From Sphingomonadales bacterium (GTDB taxonomy: Bacteria; Pseudomonadota; Alphaproteobacteria; Sphingomonadales; Sphingomonadaceae): DNA of 64,000 nucleotides. Numbering within the stretch: the first letter of the stretch is position 1; each line of letters opens with the position of its first letter. The notes beneath the pieces are model-generated. The model ran no database searches and was not told the origin of the DNA. It saw only the letters and a program-made list of their open reading frames with translations. Position numbers and translations under genes: made by a program. The stretch spans positions 62,001-126,000 of the forward strand of contig JAIXYT010000049.1 in the NCBI GenBank assembly GCA_027490095.1, in the 5' to 3' direction. This document shows, one piece after another, positions 24,837-34,628 of this stretch.

Positions 24837-25538
24837 ATGGTCGACAGAACCCCCAACATCGCCTTGCTCATCGATGCCGACAACGCCTCGCCCGACGGCA
24901 TGGACAGCGTCCTCAACGTGCTCGCCGAACTCGGCCCCGTGAACGTCCGCCGCGCCTACGGAAACTGGAAAAAGCCTGCCCTCAAGGGCTGGGAGGCGCT
25001 GGTCCACAAGCACGGCATCGTCCCGCAGCAGCAGTTCGATGTCACCAAGGGCAAGAACGCGACCGACATGCGCATGGTCATCGACGCCATGGACCTCCTC
25101 TATTCCGGCCGCGTCACCGGCTTTGGCCTGATGAGCTCCGACAGCGATTTCGGCCCCATCGCGATGCGCCTGAAGCAGGACGGCATGCCCGTCTACGGCT
25201 TCGGCACCGACAAGGCCCCCGAATCCTTCCGCCAGTCCTGCACCCGCTTCATCATCACCGGAAAGCCCGAGGCCCCGGTGTCGCCCGGCCAGCCCATGCA
25301 AGGTGCCCGCGGAATCGACAGCGAGCTCATTCAACTGCTCACCGACGCCTATTCCGCCTCGAAGCGGGACGCCCAGGGCTACGCCTTGCTCAGCGAGGTC
25401 GGCAACCGCGCCGGCAACCGCTCCTCGTTCGACGCCCGCAACTACGGCGCCTCCCGCCTGTCGGACCTGATCGAGAAGATCCCGAACTTCGCCGTCGAGC
25501 GCCGCGACGGCGGCGTGTTCGTGAAGCGCCTGAAATAG
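24837..25538 (+). CDS. NYN domain protein with C-terminal OST-HTH/LOTUS-like domain
   Basis: A 233-residue LabA/DUF88-type protein. The N-terminal half is a PIN-like NYN fold with acidic residues expected of a metal-dependent RNase: ALLIDADNASP at the start, KNATDMRMVIDAMDLL and LMSSDSDFGPIAMRL. The C-terminal part (about 160-230: LLTDAYSASKRDAQGYALLSEVG, then NFAVERRDGGVFVKRL) fits an OST-HTH/LOTUS RNA-binding domain. RNA processing is a family-level inference. Start at 24837 after GGGAAGGGAAGCAGG. Confidence 0.88.
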   Translation: MVDRTPNIALLIDADNASPDGMDSVLNVLAELGPVNVRRAYGNWKKPALKGWEALVHKHGIVPQQQFDVTKGKNATDMRMVIDAMDLLYSGRVTGFGLMSSDSDFGPIAMRLKQDGMPVYGFGTDKAPESFRQSCTRFIITGKPEAPVSPGQPMQGARGIDSELIQLLTDAYSASKRDAQGYALLSEVGNRAGNRSSFDARNYGASRLSDLIEKIPNFAVERRDGGVFVKRLK

Positions 25539-25592
25539 GCCCCCATTCCCGCCCGATTTGACTGGCGCTGCCCCTGTGCCCAAGGTGGCGGC

Positions 25593-26819
25593 ATGGGGGG
25601 GCATCACGCAGCACATCCGGTGCCGGGCTGGGGGCTGATCGTGATGATCGGCCTGATGATCGCGCTCAACTACATCGATCGGGGCGCACTTTCGGTCGCA
25701 GCCCCCCTGATGCAGGGCGAACTCGGCCTTTCCGCCACCGGCTACGGCTTCGTCGTCTCCGCCTTCTTCTGGACCTATGTGCCCAGCCAGATCCTCGCCG
25801 GATGGCTTGCAGACCGGGTCTCGGTGCACCGCCTGATGGCAGCCGGCGTTGCCATCTGGGGCCTCGCGACCGTGCTCACGGGCTTTGTCGGCGGCCTCGT
25901 CTCCCTCGTGCTGCTGCGCCTGCTGATGGGCCTGGGGGAGGGGACGGCCTTTCCCTGCGCCTCCAAGCTGATCGCCCGGGTGCCCGAGGAAAGCCGGGGC
26001 ACGGCCAATGTGGCGCTGTCCTCGGGGCTCTCCATGGGCCCGCTGATCGGCACGCTGGCAGGCGGCGCGCTGCTCGCGGCCTTCGGCTGGCGCGAAATGT
26101 TCATCGTCTTCGGCGTGGCGACCCTCGCCTGGCTTATCCCCTGGGCCTTCATGGCCGGGCAGATCGGCCCGGCACCGCCGAAAAACGCACCGGCGACGGC
26201 GGCGCCCTATGCCGAACTTCTGCGCTCGCCCCGGCTCTGGGCCATGTGCGCGCTGCACTTCGCTGCCACCTATCCCTTCTATTTCATCCTTGCCTGGATG
26301 CCGCTCTATCTCGTGAAGGTCCGCGGCTACGACATCGGCCAGATGGCGCTGCTCACCGCGCTCCTGTTCCTCGTGCAGGCGCTCAGCGGGGCAGTGATGG
26401 CAGTCGCCTGCGACCGGCTGATCGCCCGCGGGGCGGCAGCCTCGGCGGTGCGGCGCCGGCTGCTCTTTGCCTGCCTCGGGCTCACGGCGCTCGGCATCGC
26501 GCTCATTCCGCTCACGCAGGGCCTCGGCACGCTGATCGCGGCGCTCCTCATCACGGCAACCGGCTTCGGCCCGGTCACCGTCGTGCTGTTCACGGCCGGG
26601 CAGACGCTCGCCGGGCCGGGCTCGGCCGGGCGCTGGGTCGGCATCCAGAGCAGCGTCGGCAATCTCGCCGGCATCATCGGGCCCGTCATCACCGGCGTCA
26701 TCGTCGATGCCGTCGGCTACGAGCCTGCCTTCGTCCTTACCGCCATCGTGCCGCTGGTCGGGGGGCTGGTGTTCGCGCTTGGCGTGCCGCGCATCGCACC
26801 GGTCGCCTGGCGCGCCTGA
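25593..26819 (+). CDS. MFS transporter, ACS (anion:cation symporter) family
   Basis: A 408-residue inner-membrane transporter with 12 predicted helices. Seen: LNYIDRGALSVAAPLM in helix 1, typical of the ACS branch (tartrate, phthalate, hexuronate and similar organic anions), GWLADRVSVHRLM in loop 2-3 and RLLMGLGEGTAFPCASKLIA in helix 4-5. No catabolic operon accompanies it, so the substrate is open. It is convergent with the alpha/beta hydrolase gene, 10 bp away. Confidence 0.88.
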   Translation: MGGHHAAHPVPGWGLIVMIGLMIALNYIDRGALSVAAPLMQGELGLSATGYGFVVSAFFWTYVPSQILAGWLADRVSVHRLMAAGVAIWGLATVLTGFVGGLVSLVLLRLLMGLGEGTAFPCASKLIARVPEESRGTANVALSSGLSMGPLIGTLAGGALLAAFGWREMFIVFGVATLAWLIPWAFMAGQIGPAPPKNAPATAAPYAELLRSPRLWAMCALHFAATYPFYFILAWMPLYLVKVRGYDIGQMALLTALLFLVQALSGAVMAVACDRLIARGAAASAVRRRLLFACLGLTALGIALIPLTQGLGTLIAALLITATGFGPVTVVLFTAGQTLAGPGSAGRWVGIQSSVGNLAGIIGPVITGVIVDAVGYEPAFVLTAIVPLVGGLVFALGVPRIAPVAWRA

Positions 26820-26829
26820 GCGCAGGTCG

Positions 26830-27792
26830 TCAGCGCGCGTAACGCTCCACCGCTGCAACCCCTTGCGCGAATGCTGCCGTTCCCGGCGCAATCACCTCGA
26901 AATGCCCGGCAACGGGGGCGACCTGGATATCCACCCGGTCGCCGGCCTTGCGGCCATCCTGCGCATGATCGAGGCCCATGGCAGGGAAGGCCACATAGTC
27001 GAACACGCCGTGCAGCATCACGGCCGGAACGCCCGTCGGAAGCAGCCGGTCCGGGCTGGTGTCGGCAAACCGCTGATCTGCCGTGCGCTCGGCGCCGTCG
27101 GCCGTTGTCGGCGGGGCAAGCTTCGGCACCGTGTCGGCGCCGCAGATGGTGCGGATCTCGGCTTCCCACTTCTGCAGTGATCCGAACCCGCCCACCGACA
27201 CCACGCCGCGCGGGCGCAGAGGCTTCTCGGTGCGCAAGGGGCTGTCGGCAGGCAGCTTGTGCCGACCGCCGGCCCACAGCGCCAGGTGCCCGCCGGCCGA
27301 ATGGCCCCAGAACACCACGCGGTTGAGGTCCAGCTTCTTCGCCTCGGCATGGTCCCGCAGGCTGTCGATCGCCTTGCCCACATCCTCGAAGGTGCCGGGG
27401 TAGCCGCCCCCTTCCTCGTCGATGCGGCGATAGGTGATGGACCAGACGGCGAAACCCTTCTCCAGGAAGGCGCCGGCCGCCGGACGCACCAGCTCCATGC
27501 CCGCGACCTTCTGCTGCCAGCAGCCGCCATGGATCAGCACGACGACAGGCCGCAGCGCATCGGGGCTTTCGGGGTTCGGCTGCGGCAGGAACAGCTCCAC
27601 CTTCTGGCTCGGCGCCTCGCCGTAGCTGATGGTCTCGGTGGGCGCAGCCGCCGGCAGCGACATCACGGCCCGCGGGTTCATCAGCCGCGGCAGGTCCGGC
27701 CCACCGGGCTTGGCCACCGACGCAGGCGCGGTCGATTGGGCGAACAGGGGCGCCGAAAGCAGAAGGGCGCCCGCCAGCAGGGCGCGGCTCAT
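26830..27792 (-). CDS. exported alpha/beta hydrolase (esterase/lipase-like)
   Basis: A 320-residue secreted hydrolase. The signal peptide is [20 protein letters not shown]. Seen: [11 protein letters not shown] (oxyanion-hole HGG motif of the hormone-sensitive-lipase/BD-FAE branch), nucleophile elbow [13 protein letters not shown] and a late His in VAGHFEV. Probably an esterase acting on small or acylated substrates; its target is unknown. The start codon at 27792 overlaps the end of purC by 4 bp on the same strand. Confidence 0.88.
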   Translation of the reverse strand: MSRALLAGALLLSAPLFAQSTAPASVAKPGGPDLPRLMNPRAVMSLPAAAPTETISYGEAPSQKVELFLPQPNPESPDALRPVVVLIHGGCWQQKVAGMELVRPAAGAFLEKGFAVWSITYRRIDEEGGGYPGTFEDVGKAIDSLRDHAEAKKLDLNRVVFWGHSAGGHLALWAGGRHKLPADSPLRTEKPLRPRGVVSVGGFGSLQKWEAEIRTICGADTVPKLAPPTTADGAERTADQRFADTSPDRLLPTGVPAVMLHGVFDYVAFPAMGLDHAQDGRKAGDRVDIQVAPVAGHFEVIAPGTAAFAQGVAAVERYAR

Positions 27793-28571
27793 TGCGAATT
27801 GCGCGCCTTGCGGGCCTCGTCGAGGTCGAGCACGGACCCATCCGAGCCCTCGGGCAAGAGCCCCAGCCGACGCGCGACCTCCTGATAGGCCTCCACTTCG
27901 CCACCCAGGTCCCGGCGGAAGCGGTCCTTGTCCAGCTTCTCGTCGGTCTTCATGTCCCACAGGCGGCAGCCGTCGGGGCTGATCTCGTCGGCAAGGATGG
28001 TGCGGCTGTAGTCGTCCTCCCACAGGCGGCCGAACTCCAGCTTGAAGTCGACCAGTCGGATCCCGATTCCGGCGAACAGGCCGGTCAGGAAGTCGTTGGT
28101 GCGGATCGCCATGTCAACGATGTCGGCGAGCTCGTCCTGGCCTGCCCAGCCGAAGCAGGCGATATGCTCCTCGGTGATCATCGGGTCACCCAGCGCGTCG
28201 TCCTTGTAATAATATTCCAGGATCGTGCGGGGCAGGGGGGTGCCCTCCTCGATCCCCAGCCGCTTCGAAAGCGAGCCGGCGGCCACGTTGCGCACCACAA
28301 CCTCGATCGGAATAATCTCAACCTGACGAACAAGTTGCTCGCGCATGTTCAGGCGGCGAATGAAGTGCGTGGGAATGCCGATCGTGCCCAGCAGCGTGAA
28401 CAGATGCTCGGAAATCCGGTTGTTCAGCACGCCCTTGCCGGAAATCGTGCCCTTCTTCTGCGCGTTGAACGCAGTCGCGTCGTCCTTGAAATACTGGATC
28501 AGCGTGCCGGGCTCGGGCCCCTCATAGAGGATCTTGGCCTTGCCTTCGTAGATCTGGCGGCGGCGGGACAT
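27789..28571 (-). CDS. purC: phosphoribosylaminoimidazole-succinocarboxamide synthase PurC
   Basis: Joins CAIR with aspartate in purine synthesis. 260 residues with the start at 28571 ([18 protein letters not shown]); an ATG 6 bp upstream is also possible, GAGGAAT preceding both. Seen: [44 protein letters not shown](LS)KR region and VDFKLEFGR. It lies upstream of purS-purQ on the same strand but is separated from them by the hydrolase, MFS and NYN genes. Confidence 0.95.
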   Translation of the reverse strand: MSRRRQIYEGKAKILYEGPEPGTLIQYFKDDATAFNAQKKGTISGKGVLNNRISEHLFTLLGTIGIPTHFIRRLNMREQLVRQVEIIPIEVVVRNVAAGSLSKRLGIEEGTPLPRTILEYYYKDDALGDPMITEEHIACFGWAGQDELADIVDMAIRTNDFLTGLFAGIGIRLVDFKLEFGRLWEDDYSRTILADEISPDGCRLWDMKTDEKLDKDRFRRDLGGEVEAYQEVARRLGLLPEGSDGSVLDLDEARKARNSQ

Positions 28572-28656
28572 GCGCATATTCCTCGGGGAAAGATTGAACA
28601 GGGGGCATAGCCTGTTCGTGCCCCGGGGGCAACGCGACCGGGGTCCACGAAGCCGG

Positions 28657-29301
28657 TCAGCAGATCGCCCGTTCGTCCGGCGCATTCCCGGTCGGCTTGT
28701 CGCGCTTCTCGAATTCCATGATGTCGCGTTCCGCGGATTGCATGCCGGCCTGCATGGCCTGCGATTGCTGCGATCCCCCGGATTGTCCGGGCCGGTTCAG
28801 ATAGCCGTCCACCGCGGCGGTCACCCGGCGAAGCTCGAACGGCCGGCCGCCAAGCGTTGAATCGACCTTTTCCGCAAACACCGCCGAAGCCTGGGCAGCA
28901 GCGAGGCCATCGGCGCTGCCCGACCCGACCGTTCCGTCATCCGTCGCGATCGACTGGGTCTGCAGCGACACCAAGGTTCCCGTCTGGCCTTCGGGCGCAG
29001 GCGCCAGCCTGGTCGTCAGTCGAAACCAGTCCCGTCCGCCCGACGACACGATCCACGAGATTTCCTCGGCCGTCCGCGCATCCATCCGGGCGCTGGCATT
29101 CGAAAGGCCATAGGTCTGCTGGCAGACCTCGCGAGTCATCGCCATGCCATAGAGCTTCGTATAGGCCTCGTCATAAGGCAGCGCGTAGGTCTTGCCGTCC
29201 GGCTGCGCCGAACATCCAGCCATCGCCAGGCATGCCGCAAGCAACATCGGCAATCGAAGCCGGGGGCCAAGCTTGGATCTGACCGAAAGTCCGTCTCGCA
29301 C
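28657..29301 (-). CDS. hypothetical lipoprotein, 214 aa (paralogue of the next gene)
   Basis: Starts at GTG 29301, behind GAGGAG at a 6-bp spacing. A basic N-terminus and lipobox LAMAGC (about residue 30) mark a lipoprotein. Mature motifs: [32 protein letters not shown], and [17 protein letters not shown]. The neighbouring protein has each of these in the same order, so the two are duplicates. No known domain is recognised. It is the last gene of a leftward trio of lipoprotein genes. Confidence 0.8.
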   Translation of the reverse strand: MRDGLSVRSKLGPRLRLPMLLAACLAMAGCSAQPDGKTYALPYDEAYTKLYGMAMTREVCQQTYGLSNASARMDARTAEEISWIVSSGGRDWFRLTTRLAPAPEGQTGTLVSLQTQSIATDDGTVGSGSADGLAAAQASAVFAEKVDSTLGGRPFELRRVTAAVDGYLNRPGQSGGSQQSQAMQAGMQSAERDIMEFEKRDKPTGNAPDERAIC

Positions 29302-29365
29302 GCTACGCTCCTCTGAAACGCAATGGGGTGATGCTGTCCGATTTCCTCTCGATCCGCCGCATCCC

Positions 29366-29989
29366 TCAGCAGATCGCCTTTTCGCCCGGCTCGTTGCGGG
29401 GCGGATTGTCCCGCCGCCGGCTGTCGATGGCATAGCGGTCCATGTGGGGGGCCACGTCCTGCACATTCTCGACCCGCTGGTTGGGGTCCGAAGGCGAAGG
29501 GTAGCCCAGATATTCGTCCACTGCGGCGGCCACGCGGCGGAAGTCGAACGGGCGGCCCTGCAGGGTGGAATCGACCTTCTCGCGGAACATCGCCAACGCT
29601 TCGAACTCGTTCATCGGGTTGAGGCCGCCAGTGTTGCCCATCCCGTTGTCCTTCAGGATCGTCTTCGCGGCAAGCGCAACCGACGTTCCGGTCTGGCCCT
29701 CGGGTGCCTCCACCAGGGTGGCCGTCAGCCGATACCAGTCTTCCCCCCGCCCGGACTGCACGACCCAGCTGATCGCATCGGCACCCCGCTCGTCCATCCG
29801 GACACTGCTTTCCCCGATGCCATAGTCCTGCTGGCAGACCTCGCGGTTCATCGCCATGCCATAGAGCTTCTGGTAGGTCTCGTCATAGGGCAGGGGATAG
29901 GTCTTGCCGGGGTCGCCGCCTGAACAGCCCGCCAGCAAAAGGCCAACCGCACCCAAGAGCGCAGCAACGCGACCGGAACGGTTGCGCAT
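29366..29989 (-). CDS. hypothetical lipoprotein, 207 aa
   Basis: With the ATG at 29989 (MRNRSG) the lipobox LLLAGC falls at about residue 22; an ATG at 30004 is also in frame but overlaps the upstream gene. Motifs shared with the downstream paralogue: [32 protein letters not shown] and EKVDSTLQGRPFDFRRVAAA. The C-terminal quarter differs and is charged. Its start lies 1 bp after the stop of the small lipoprotein gene, so the trio is likely one transcript. Confidence 0.8.
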   Translation of the reverse strand: MRNRSGRVAALLGAVGLLLAGCSGGDPGKTYPLPYDETYQKLYGMAMNREVCQQDYGIGESSVRMDERGADAISWVVQSGRGEDWYRLTATLVEAPEGQTGTSVALAAKTILKDNGMGNTGGLNPMNEFEALAMFREKVDSTLQGRPFDFRRVAAAVDEYLGYPSPSDPNQRVENVQDVAPHMDRYAIDSRRRDNPPRNEPGEKAIC

Positions 29990-29990
29990 G

Positions 29991-30236
29991 TCAGTTGCCG
30001 CCATGTTGCGCTTGCAGCTCTGCCAAGCGCTTCTGCCGCTCCGCAGGGCTCATCCGCTGCATCGCCTCGAACTCTTTGGCGAACTGCTGCGCTTCCTTGC
30101 CATGTTTGCCCGAAAGCACCTCTTCCCGGCCCTTCGCCACGTCATCACCCTGCATTTGCGCGGTGGTCGCAGGATCGCAGCCCGCCAGTGCCATTGCGCC
30201 GAAAGCAAGCAGGATGCCCTGAATAACACGTGACAT
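29991..30236 (-). CDS. small lipoprotein, 81 aa
   Basis: Signal peptide with lipobox ALAGC (cysteine about residue 20), ATG at 30236 after GAGAGGGG. The rest is a charged, helical tail (EEVLSGKHGKEAQQFAKEF, MSPAERQKRLAEL) that could form a coiled coil. First gene of the lipoprotein trio. Function unknown. Confidence 0.75.
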   Translation of the reverse strand: MSRVIQGILLAFGAMALAGCDPATTAQMQGDDVAKGREEVLSGKHGKEAQQFAKEFEAMQRMSPAERQKRLAELQAQHGGN

Positions 30237-30428
30237 TACAGACCCCTCTCGAATTCTTTTTGATTCTTGCATAAAGGTTAACAGATATACGGTTGCTGTA
30301 AAGCTGTTTTCAGGTCAGATTACATTCCGTCATGATCAGTCCGATTCAAGGACAGGATTGGCGGCGTCAGGGATGCCGCCCACCTGCACAAGGGCAAGTC
30401 TGAAACACCCGATCAGAAGGTGAATGCC

Positions 30429-31082
30429 GTGGAAAAGCGTTGGATTGCCTGGGCCTGGGGCGTCAGCCTCGTCATCGTTTGGGTTCTCGTGGCCCTGAAG
30501 TTGGATCAACCCTTGCTGCAGGAGCAGTTGCGGGAAGATCTGCTCGGGTTCGGTGCGGTCCAGGCAGAGCTGATGGACGCCGAGCCCTGGCGGTTGCTGA
30601 CGGCCCAATGGCTGCAGAACCACCCCTCTCGCCTGCTGTTCACCGCACTGATGATTGCAGTTGTCGGCGGCGCCGTTGCCGAACGGACGTCGGTTGGCGC
30701 AATGGTCTTCATCGGGATCGGTGGCGGCGCCGTCGGGCTCCACGCGGCGGCGGTGGGCCTGTCCGGCGGCGGGCTCGGTGCCCTGCCGGGCATGGCGGTG
30801 CTCGCCGATCAGACGGTCGGCTTCCCCGAAAATGTCCGCTTCGGCGCTGCCCAGTCGCTGATGGCGCTCAGCGGTGCGGCCATGGTCATCTTCGTCCGGA
30901 CCCAGCCCATCTGGTGGATCGCGCTTGCCGGCGGGCTCGGCTCGGTCGCTTTCGATCTGTTCCAGGGAACACAAGGCGCGGCCCAGCTGGGTGGTCTGTT
31001 CGGGTTCTGCGTCGCAGCACTGCTGCTGGCGACAGGCGGCGTCACAAGCGACGGAAATCGGCGCACCGCTTCCCGTCGCTAA
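30429..31082 (+). CDS. rhomboid-like membrane protein, apparently lacking the catalytic serine and histidine
   Basis: A 217-residue protein with about six helices, started at GTG 30429, behind AGAAGG (GTG 30420 is an alternative). The rhomboid-type segment EPWRLLTAQWLQNHPSRLLF lies after helix 1, as in rhomboid proteases. Where active members have GASGAIFGLLGA, this protein has GAAQSLMALSGA, and where they have AHLGGL it has AAQLGGLFGF. Ser and His of the dyad are therefore replaced by Ala and Gln. It is read as a pseudoprotease that may bind membrane proteins. The alignment was by eye. Confidence 0.6.
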   Translation: MEKRWIAWAWGVSLVIVWVLVALKLDQPLLQEQLREDLLGFGAVQAELMDAEPWRLLTAQWLQNHPSRLLFTALMIAVVGGAVAERTSVGAMVFIGIGGGAVGLHAAAVGLSGGGLGALPGMAVLADQTVGFPENVRFGAAQSLMALSGAAMVIFVRTQPIWWIALAGGLGSVAFDLFQGTQGAAQLGGLFGFCVAALLLATGGVTSDGNRRTASRR

Positions 31083-31128
31083 GTCCTCCGCGCCGTCGGG
31101 GCAAGCGGCCGGCCAGGCCGGAAATGCG

Positions 31129-32130
31129 CTACAGCTTCACCAGCATCTTGCCGGTGTTGGAACCGGTGAACAGGCCGACGAACGCATCAGGCGCCTTCTC
31201 TACGCCGTCGAACACCGTTTCTTCCCACTTGATCCGGCCTTCGGCGATCCAGCCGCCCATGTCCTTCAGGAACTGCGGTTGCAGATGGGCGAACTGCGTC
31301 ACGATGAAGCCCTGCATCCGGATGGACTTGCCCACCACCATGATGATGTTGCGCGGTCCGGGCGTCGGCTCGGTCGCATTGTAGTTGGCGATCATCCCGC
31401 ACTCGACCAGCCGGGCGAACGGCCGCGCCAGCTCGATCGCGACTTCCAGATGCTCGCCGCCCACATTGTCGAAATAGACGTCGATCCCCTTGGGCGCTGC
31501 CGCCTTCACGGCAGCCAGCAGATTCCCGCAGCTCTTGTAGTTGATCGCATGGTCGATGCCGGCCGCCGTCAGCCAGGCGCATTTCGCGTCGCTGCCCGCG
31601 GTCGCCACCACGGTGCAGCCCTTGATCTTGGCAATCTGCGCGACGACCGAGCCGACGGCGCCCGCCCCGCCCGACACGAACACCGTCTCGCCTTCCTTCG
31701 GCTGGCCGATCTCCAGCAAACCAGAATAGGCGGTCAGCCCCGGCATCCCCAGGACGCCCAGATACGCCTGCACCGGAACGCCCGGGATGGCGGGCAGCTT
31801 CTGCAGCGCAGCCGCCGGCGCCACAAAGGCCTCGCGCCAGCCGAACATGCTGTTCACCAGGTCGCCCGGCGTCAGCGACGGGTCATTGCTCTCGACCACC
31901 TCGCCCACCGCGCCGCCCTGCAGCACCTCGCCCACCTGGAAGGGCGGCACATAGCTCGGCCGATCATACATCCGACCGCGCATATAGGGGTCGACCGACA
32001 TATAGTGGTTCTTCACCAGCACTTCGCCGGCATCCGGCTTCGGCAGTTCCACGGTCGCAAGCTCGAAATGTTCGTGGGCCGGCATCCCGACTGGGCGGCT
32101 CTTCAGGCGGATCTCGCGGGTGGTCGTCAT
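31129..32130 (-). CDS. NADP-dependent oxidoreductase, medium-chain reductase (leukotriene B4 dehydrogenase/CurA-like)
   Basis: A zinc-independent medium-chain reductase of 333 residues; members reduce alpha,beta-unsaturated ketones or aldehydes with NADPH. The start at 32130 (MTTTREIRLKSRP) follows GGGGAGAGATT. Seen: VDPYMRGRMYD, the cofactor-binding GGAGAVGSVVAQIAK, and FDNVGGEHLEVAIEL. It lacks the zinc-binding cysteine cluster of alcohol dehydrogenases. Likely detoxifies enones; the exact substrate is unknown. Confidence 0.92.
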   Translation of the reverse strand: MTTTREIRLKSRPVGMPAHEHFELATVELPKPDAGEVLVKNHYMSVDPYMRGRMYDRPSYVPPFQVGEVLQGGAVGEVVESNDPSLTPGDLVNSMFGWREAFVAPAAALQKLPAIPGVPVQAYLGVLGMPGLTAYSGLLEIGQPKEGETVFVSGGAGAVGSVVAQIAKIKGCTVVATAGSDAKCAWLTAAGIDHAINYKSCGNLLAAVKAAAPKGIDVYFDNVGGEHLEVAIELARPFARLVECGMIANYNATEPTPGPRNIIMVVGKSIRMQGFIVTQFAHLQPQFLKDMGGWIAEGRIKWEETVFDGVEKAPDAFVGLFTGSNTGKMLVKL

Positions 32131-32221
32131 GGCAATCTCTCCCCAATGGTTAGGGGGCAGCCATTCCACGGCGGTCGCCTGGGCGCAACCCGCCGAAGTT
32201 CAGCGGGCCGCCGGCCGGAGG

Positions 32222-33181
32222 CTAGTGCGCGGGCTTGGCGCGCAGCTTGCCGATGCGCGTGACGACCTCTGCGATCACGAAGCCCAGCGCGACGCCCGCA
32301 AGCCCGGCGAGGGTGGCATTCACGATCCACTCGACGACGGGCCCTGCCGCGCCGAAGGGGGTCGCTGCCGCATGGGCCCAGGCATGGAAGGCGTGCGGGA
32401 TCCCCGGAAGGATACCGACTTCCTCCATCCCGTGGAGCACGATCCCGCCACCGACCCAGGCCATTGCCGCCGTTCCGATGACGGAGAGGGCCGCCAGCAG
32501 CTTCGGCATCCCGGCCACCAGCCCCCGGCCGATGGCGCGGCCTGCACCTGTTCCACCCTTCGCCATCTTCAGCCCGACATCGTCCATCTTCACGATCAGC
32601 GCGACCGCGCCATAGACCAGCACGGTCACCACGATGGAAACGGCGACGAGCGCACCGGCCTTGAGACCGAGGGACATCGTCCCGAGCGTGCCGAGCGCGA
32701 TGGCAAGGATCTCGGCCGAGAGGATCAGATCGGTCTGGATCGCGCCCTTCACCATCCGGTTTTCCTGTTCGGCGGGTTCCTCGATCACGGGCACGTCGGG
32801 GTCATGGCCTCCGGCATGGGCGTGTAGGCCCAGCTTCTCCATCACCTTCTCGGCTGCCTCGAAGCAGAGGAAGGCGCCGCCCAGCATCAGCAGAGGGGTG
32901 AGGGCCTGGGGCAGGAAGGCGGCGAGCGCAAGGAAGGCCGGCAGCAGGAACAGCAGCTTGTTCTTCAGCGAGCCCCTGGCGATCTTCCAGATGATCGGCA
33001 GCTCGCGGTCGGGCGTGAAGCCGGTGACATAGGTGGGCGTCACGGCGGCATCGTCGATCACCACGCCTGCCGCCTTCGCGCCGGCCTTGCCCGAAGCGGC
33101 GGCGATGTCGTCGAGAGACGAGGAGGCGACCTTCGCAATGGCTGCGACGTCGTCGAGAAGGGCGATGAGACCGGATGCCAT
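32222..33181 (-). CDS. DUF808 / YedI-like inner-membrane protein
   Basis: A 319-residue protein with several helices. The family signature is seen as ALLDDVAAIAKVASSSLDDIAAASGKAGAKAAGVVIDDAAVTP near the N-terminus (in short blocks: LDDVAAIAK, SLDDIAAA, AGVVIDD) and FLCFEAAEKVMEK in the middle. The function of DUF808 proteins is unknown. It follows rnhA by 4 bp on the same strand. Confidence 0.88.
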   Translation of the reverse strand: MASGLIALLDDVAAIAKVASSSLDDIAAASGKAGAKAAGVVIDDAAVTPTYVTGFTPDRELPIIWKIARGSLKNKLLFLLPAFLALAAFLPQALTPLLMLGGAFLCFEAAEKVMEKLGLHAHAGGHDPDVPVIEEPAEQENRMVKGAIQTDLILSAEILAIALGTLGTMSLGLKAGALVAVSIVVTVLVYGAVALIVKMDDVGLKMAKGGTGAGRAIGRGLVAGMPKLLAALSVIGTAAMAWVGGGIVLHGMEEVGILPGIPHAFHAWAHAAATPFGAAGPVVEWIVNATLAGLAGVALGFVIAEVVTRIGKLRAKPAH

Positions 33182-33185
33182 GGGT

Positions 33186-33653
33186 TCAGTCCTTACGGGC
33201 TTCGAGCATTGCTGCAATGGCCTCGTTGGCCAGAAGGTCGGCGCGCTCGTTCATCGAGTGGCCGCTGTGGCCTTTCACCCACTCCCACCGGATGCGGTGA
33301 GGCGCCGCGGCCAGGTCCAGTGCAGCCCAAAGGTCGGCATTCTTCACCGGATGCTTGGCTGCGTTGCGCCAGCCGTTGCGCTTCCAGCCGTGTATCCACT
33401 GGGTCATGCCGTCCATCAGGTAACGGCTGTCGGTTACCAGCGTCACCTCGGCCGGCCGCTTCAGCGCCTCCAGCGCCTTCAGCGCCGCCGTCATCTCCAT
33501 CCGGTTGTTGGTGGTCTGGAACTCGGCGCCCGACAGCGTCTTTTCCGTCCCGTTCCATTCCAGGATGGCCGCCCAGCCGCCGGGGCCCGGGTTGCCCTTG
33601 CAGGCCCCGTCGGTGCTGATTCGGATGCGGGGGGTGTCAGGCCTGTCGGGCAT
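33186..33653 (-). CDS. rnhA: ribonuclease HI
   Basis: Cuts RNA in RNA-DNA hybrids such as Okazaki primers. 155 residues with the start at 33653 ([12 protein letters not shown]), the normal length. The catalytic carboxylates are visible: [35 protein letters not shown] and the Asp in [11 protein letters not shown]; the [10 protein letters not shown] handle is also present. Its start lies 17 bp inside thrB, so the two are coupled. Confidence 0.96.
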   Translation of the reverse strand: MPDRPDTPRIRISTDGACKGNPGPGGWAAILEWNGTEKTLSGAEFQTTNNRMEMTAALKALEALKRPAEVTLVTDSRYLMDGMTQWIHGWKRNGWRNAAKHPVKNADLWAALDLAAAPHRIRWEWVKGHSGHSMNERADLLANEAIAAMLEARKD

Positions 33654-34578
33654 AATGTTCCAGCCGGCGGGCAAAGGGGCGCGGGTCCTTGCGCTGCACC
33701 AGCGCGTCCGAAGGCGGGGCCAGCCAGTCCTGTGCCCGGCTCAACAGGAACCGCAGGGCCGCCCCCTGCCCAAGCAGGGGCAGCGCGGCCCGCTCTTCCG
33801 CCGAAAGCGGCCGGACCGCCTCATATCCTTCGAAAAGCGCCGCGGCATGTGCCGGCAGCGGGGCAGACCCGTCGCGCGGGAAGGCCCAGGCCGCGTGCAG
33901 CACCGCCAGATCATAGGCAAGGATGTCGGTGCAGGCGAAATAGAAGTCGATGAGGCCCGTCACTTCCGGCCCCAGCATCAGCACATTGTCGGGAAACAGG
34001 TCCGCATGGATCACCCCGTGCGCCAGGTGCCGGGGCCATTGCGCCGACACGGCCGCCACCCGGTCGCGCACAAGCTGCCGGAGCCCCGGCTCGATCTCGT
34101 CCAGCCGCCCGCCGATCTCGGCTGCTGCGGCCACCCACTGCGCCGGCCCCAGCGTGTTCGCCCGCGCGCCCGCAAAATCCGCGCAAGCCAGGTGCAGCCC
34201 CGCCAGCGCCGCACCGGCCGCCCGCGCCTGGGCTGCCGTCGGCTGCGAAACCGACACGCCGGGAAGATACTGGATCAGGCACGCCGCCTTGCCGGAAACC
34301 TGCTGCAGCGCCTGGCCCGACCGGTCCCGGATCGGCCGCGGAACCGGCTGCCCCCGGTCCGCCAGATGCTCCATCAGCGCAATGAACCAGGGGAGGTCCG
34401 CGAGGTCGATCCGATGTTCATAGAGCGTCAGGATGTAGCGGGCGGTCGTCGTCTCGACGAGGAAGTTCGAGTTGGAAACACCTTCCGCAATGCCCTTGGC
34501 CGACACAAGGGCGCCGGTGTCATAACGGGCGAGGAAGGCTTCCAGCGCTTCGGCCGGAACCTCGGTGTAGACCGCCAT
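33637..34578 (-). CDS. thrB: homoserine kinase, aminoglycoside-phosphotransferase-fold type
   Basis: Phosphorylates homoserine in threonine synthesis. 313 residues. It is the protein-kinase-like HSK found in alphaproteobacteria and pseudomonads, not the GHMP form. Seen: early nucleotide-binding [12 protein letters not shown], the catalytic loop [15 protein letters not shown] and the metal-binding [11 protein letters not shown]. Position between ispH (50 bp upstream) and rnhA (overlapping) is a common alphaproteobacterial order. Confidence 0.93.
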   Translation of the reverse strand: MAVYTEVPAEALEAFLARYDTGALVSAKGIAEGVSNSNFLVETTTARYILTLYEHRIDLADLPWFIALMEHLADRGQPVPRPIRDRSGQALQQVSGKAACLIQYLPGVSVSQPTAAQARAAGAALAGLHLACADFAGARANTLGPAQWVAAAAEIGGRLDEIEPGLRQLVRDRVAAVSAQWPRHLAHGVIHADLFPDNVLMLGPEVTGLIDFYFACTDILAYDLAVLHAAWAFPRDGSAPLPAHAAALFEGYEAVRPLSAEERAALPLLGQGAALRFLLSRAQDWLAPPSDALVQRKDPRPFARRLEHYARQA

Positions 34579-34628
34579 GCCGCTGGTGCGGGATCAGGCC
34601 GCGGACGAAGCGCAGACGGTGGCTGCCA

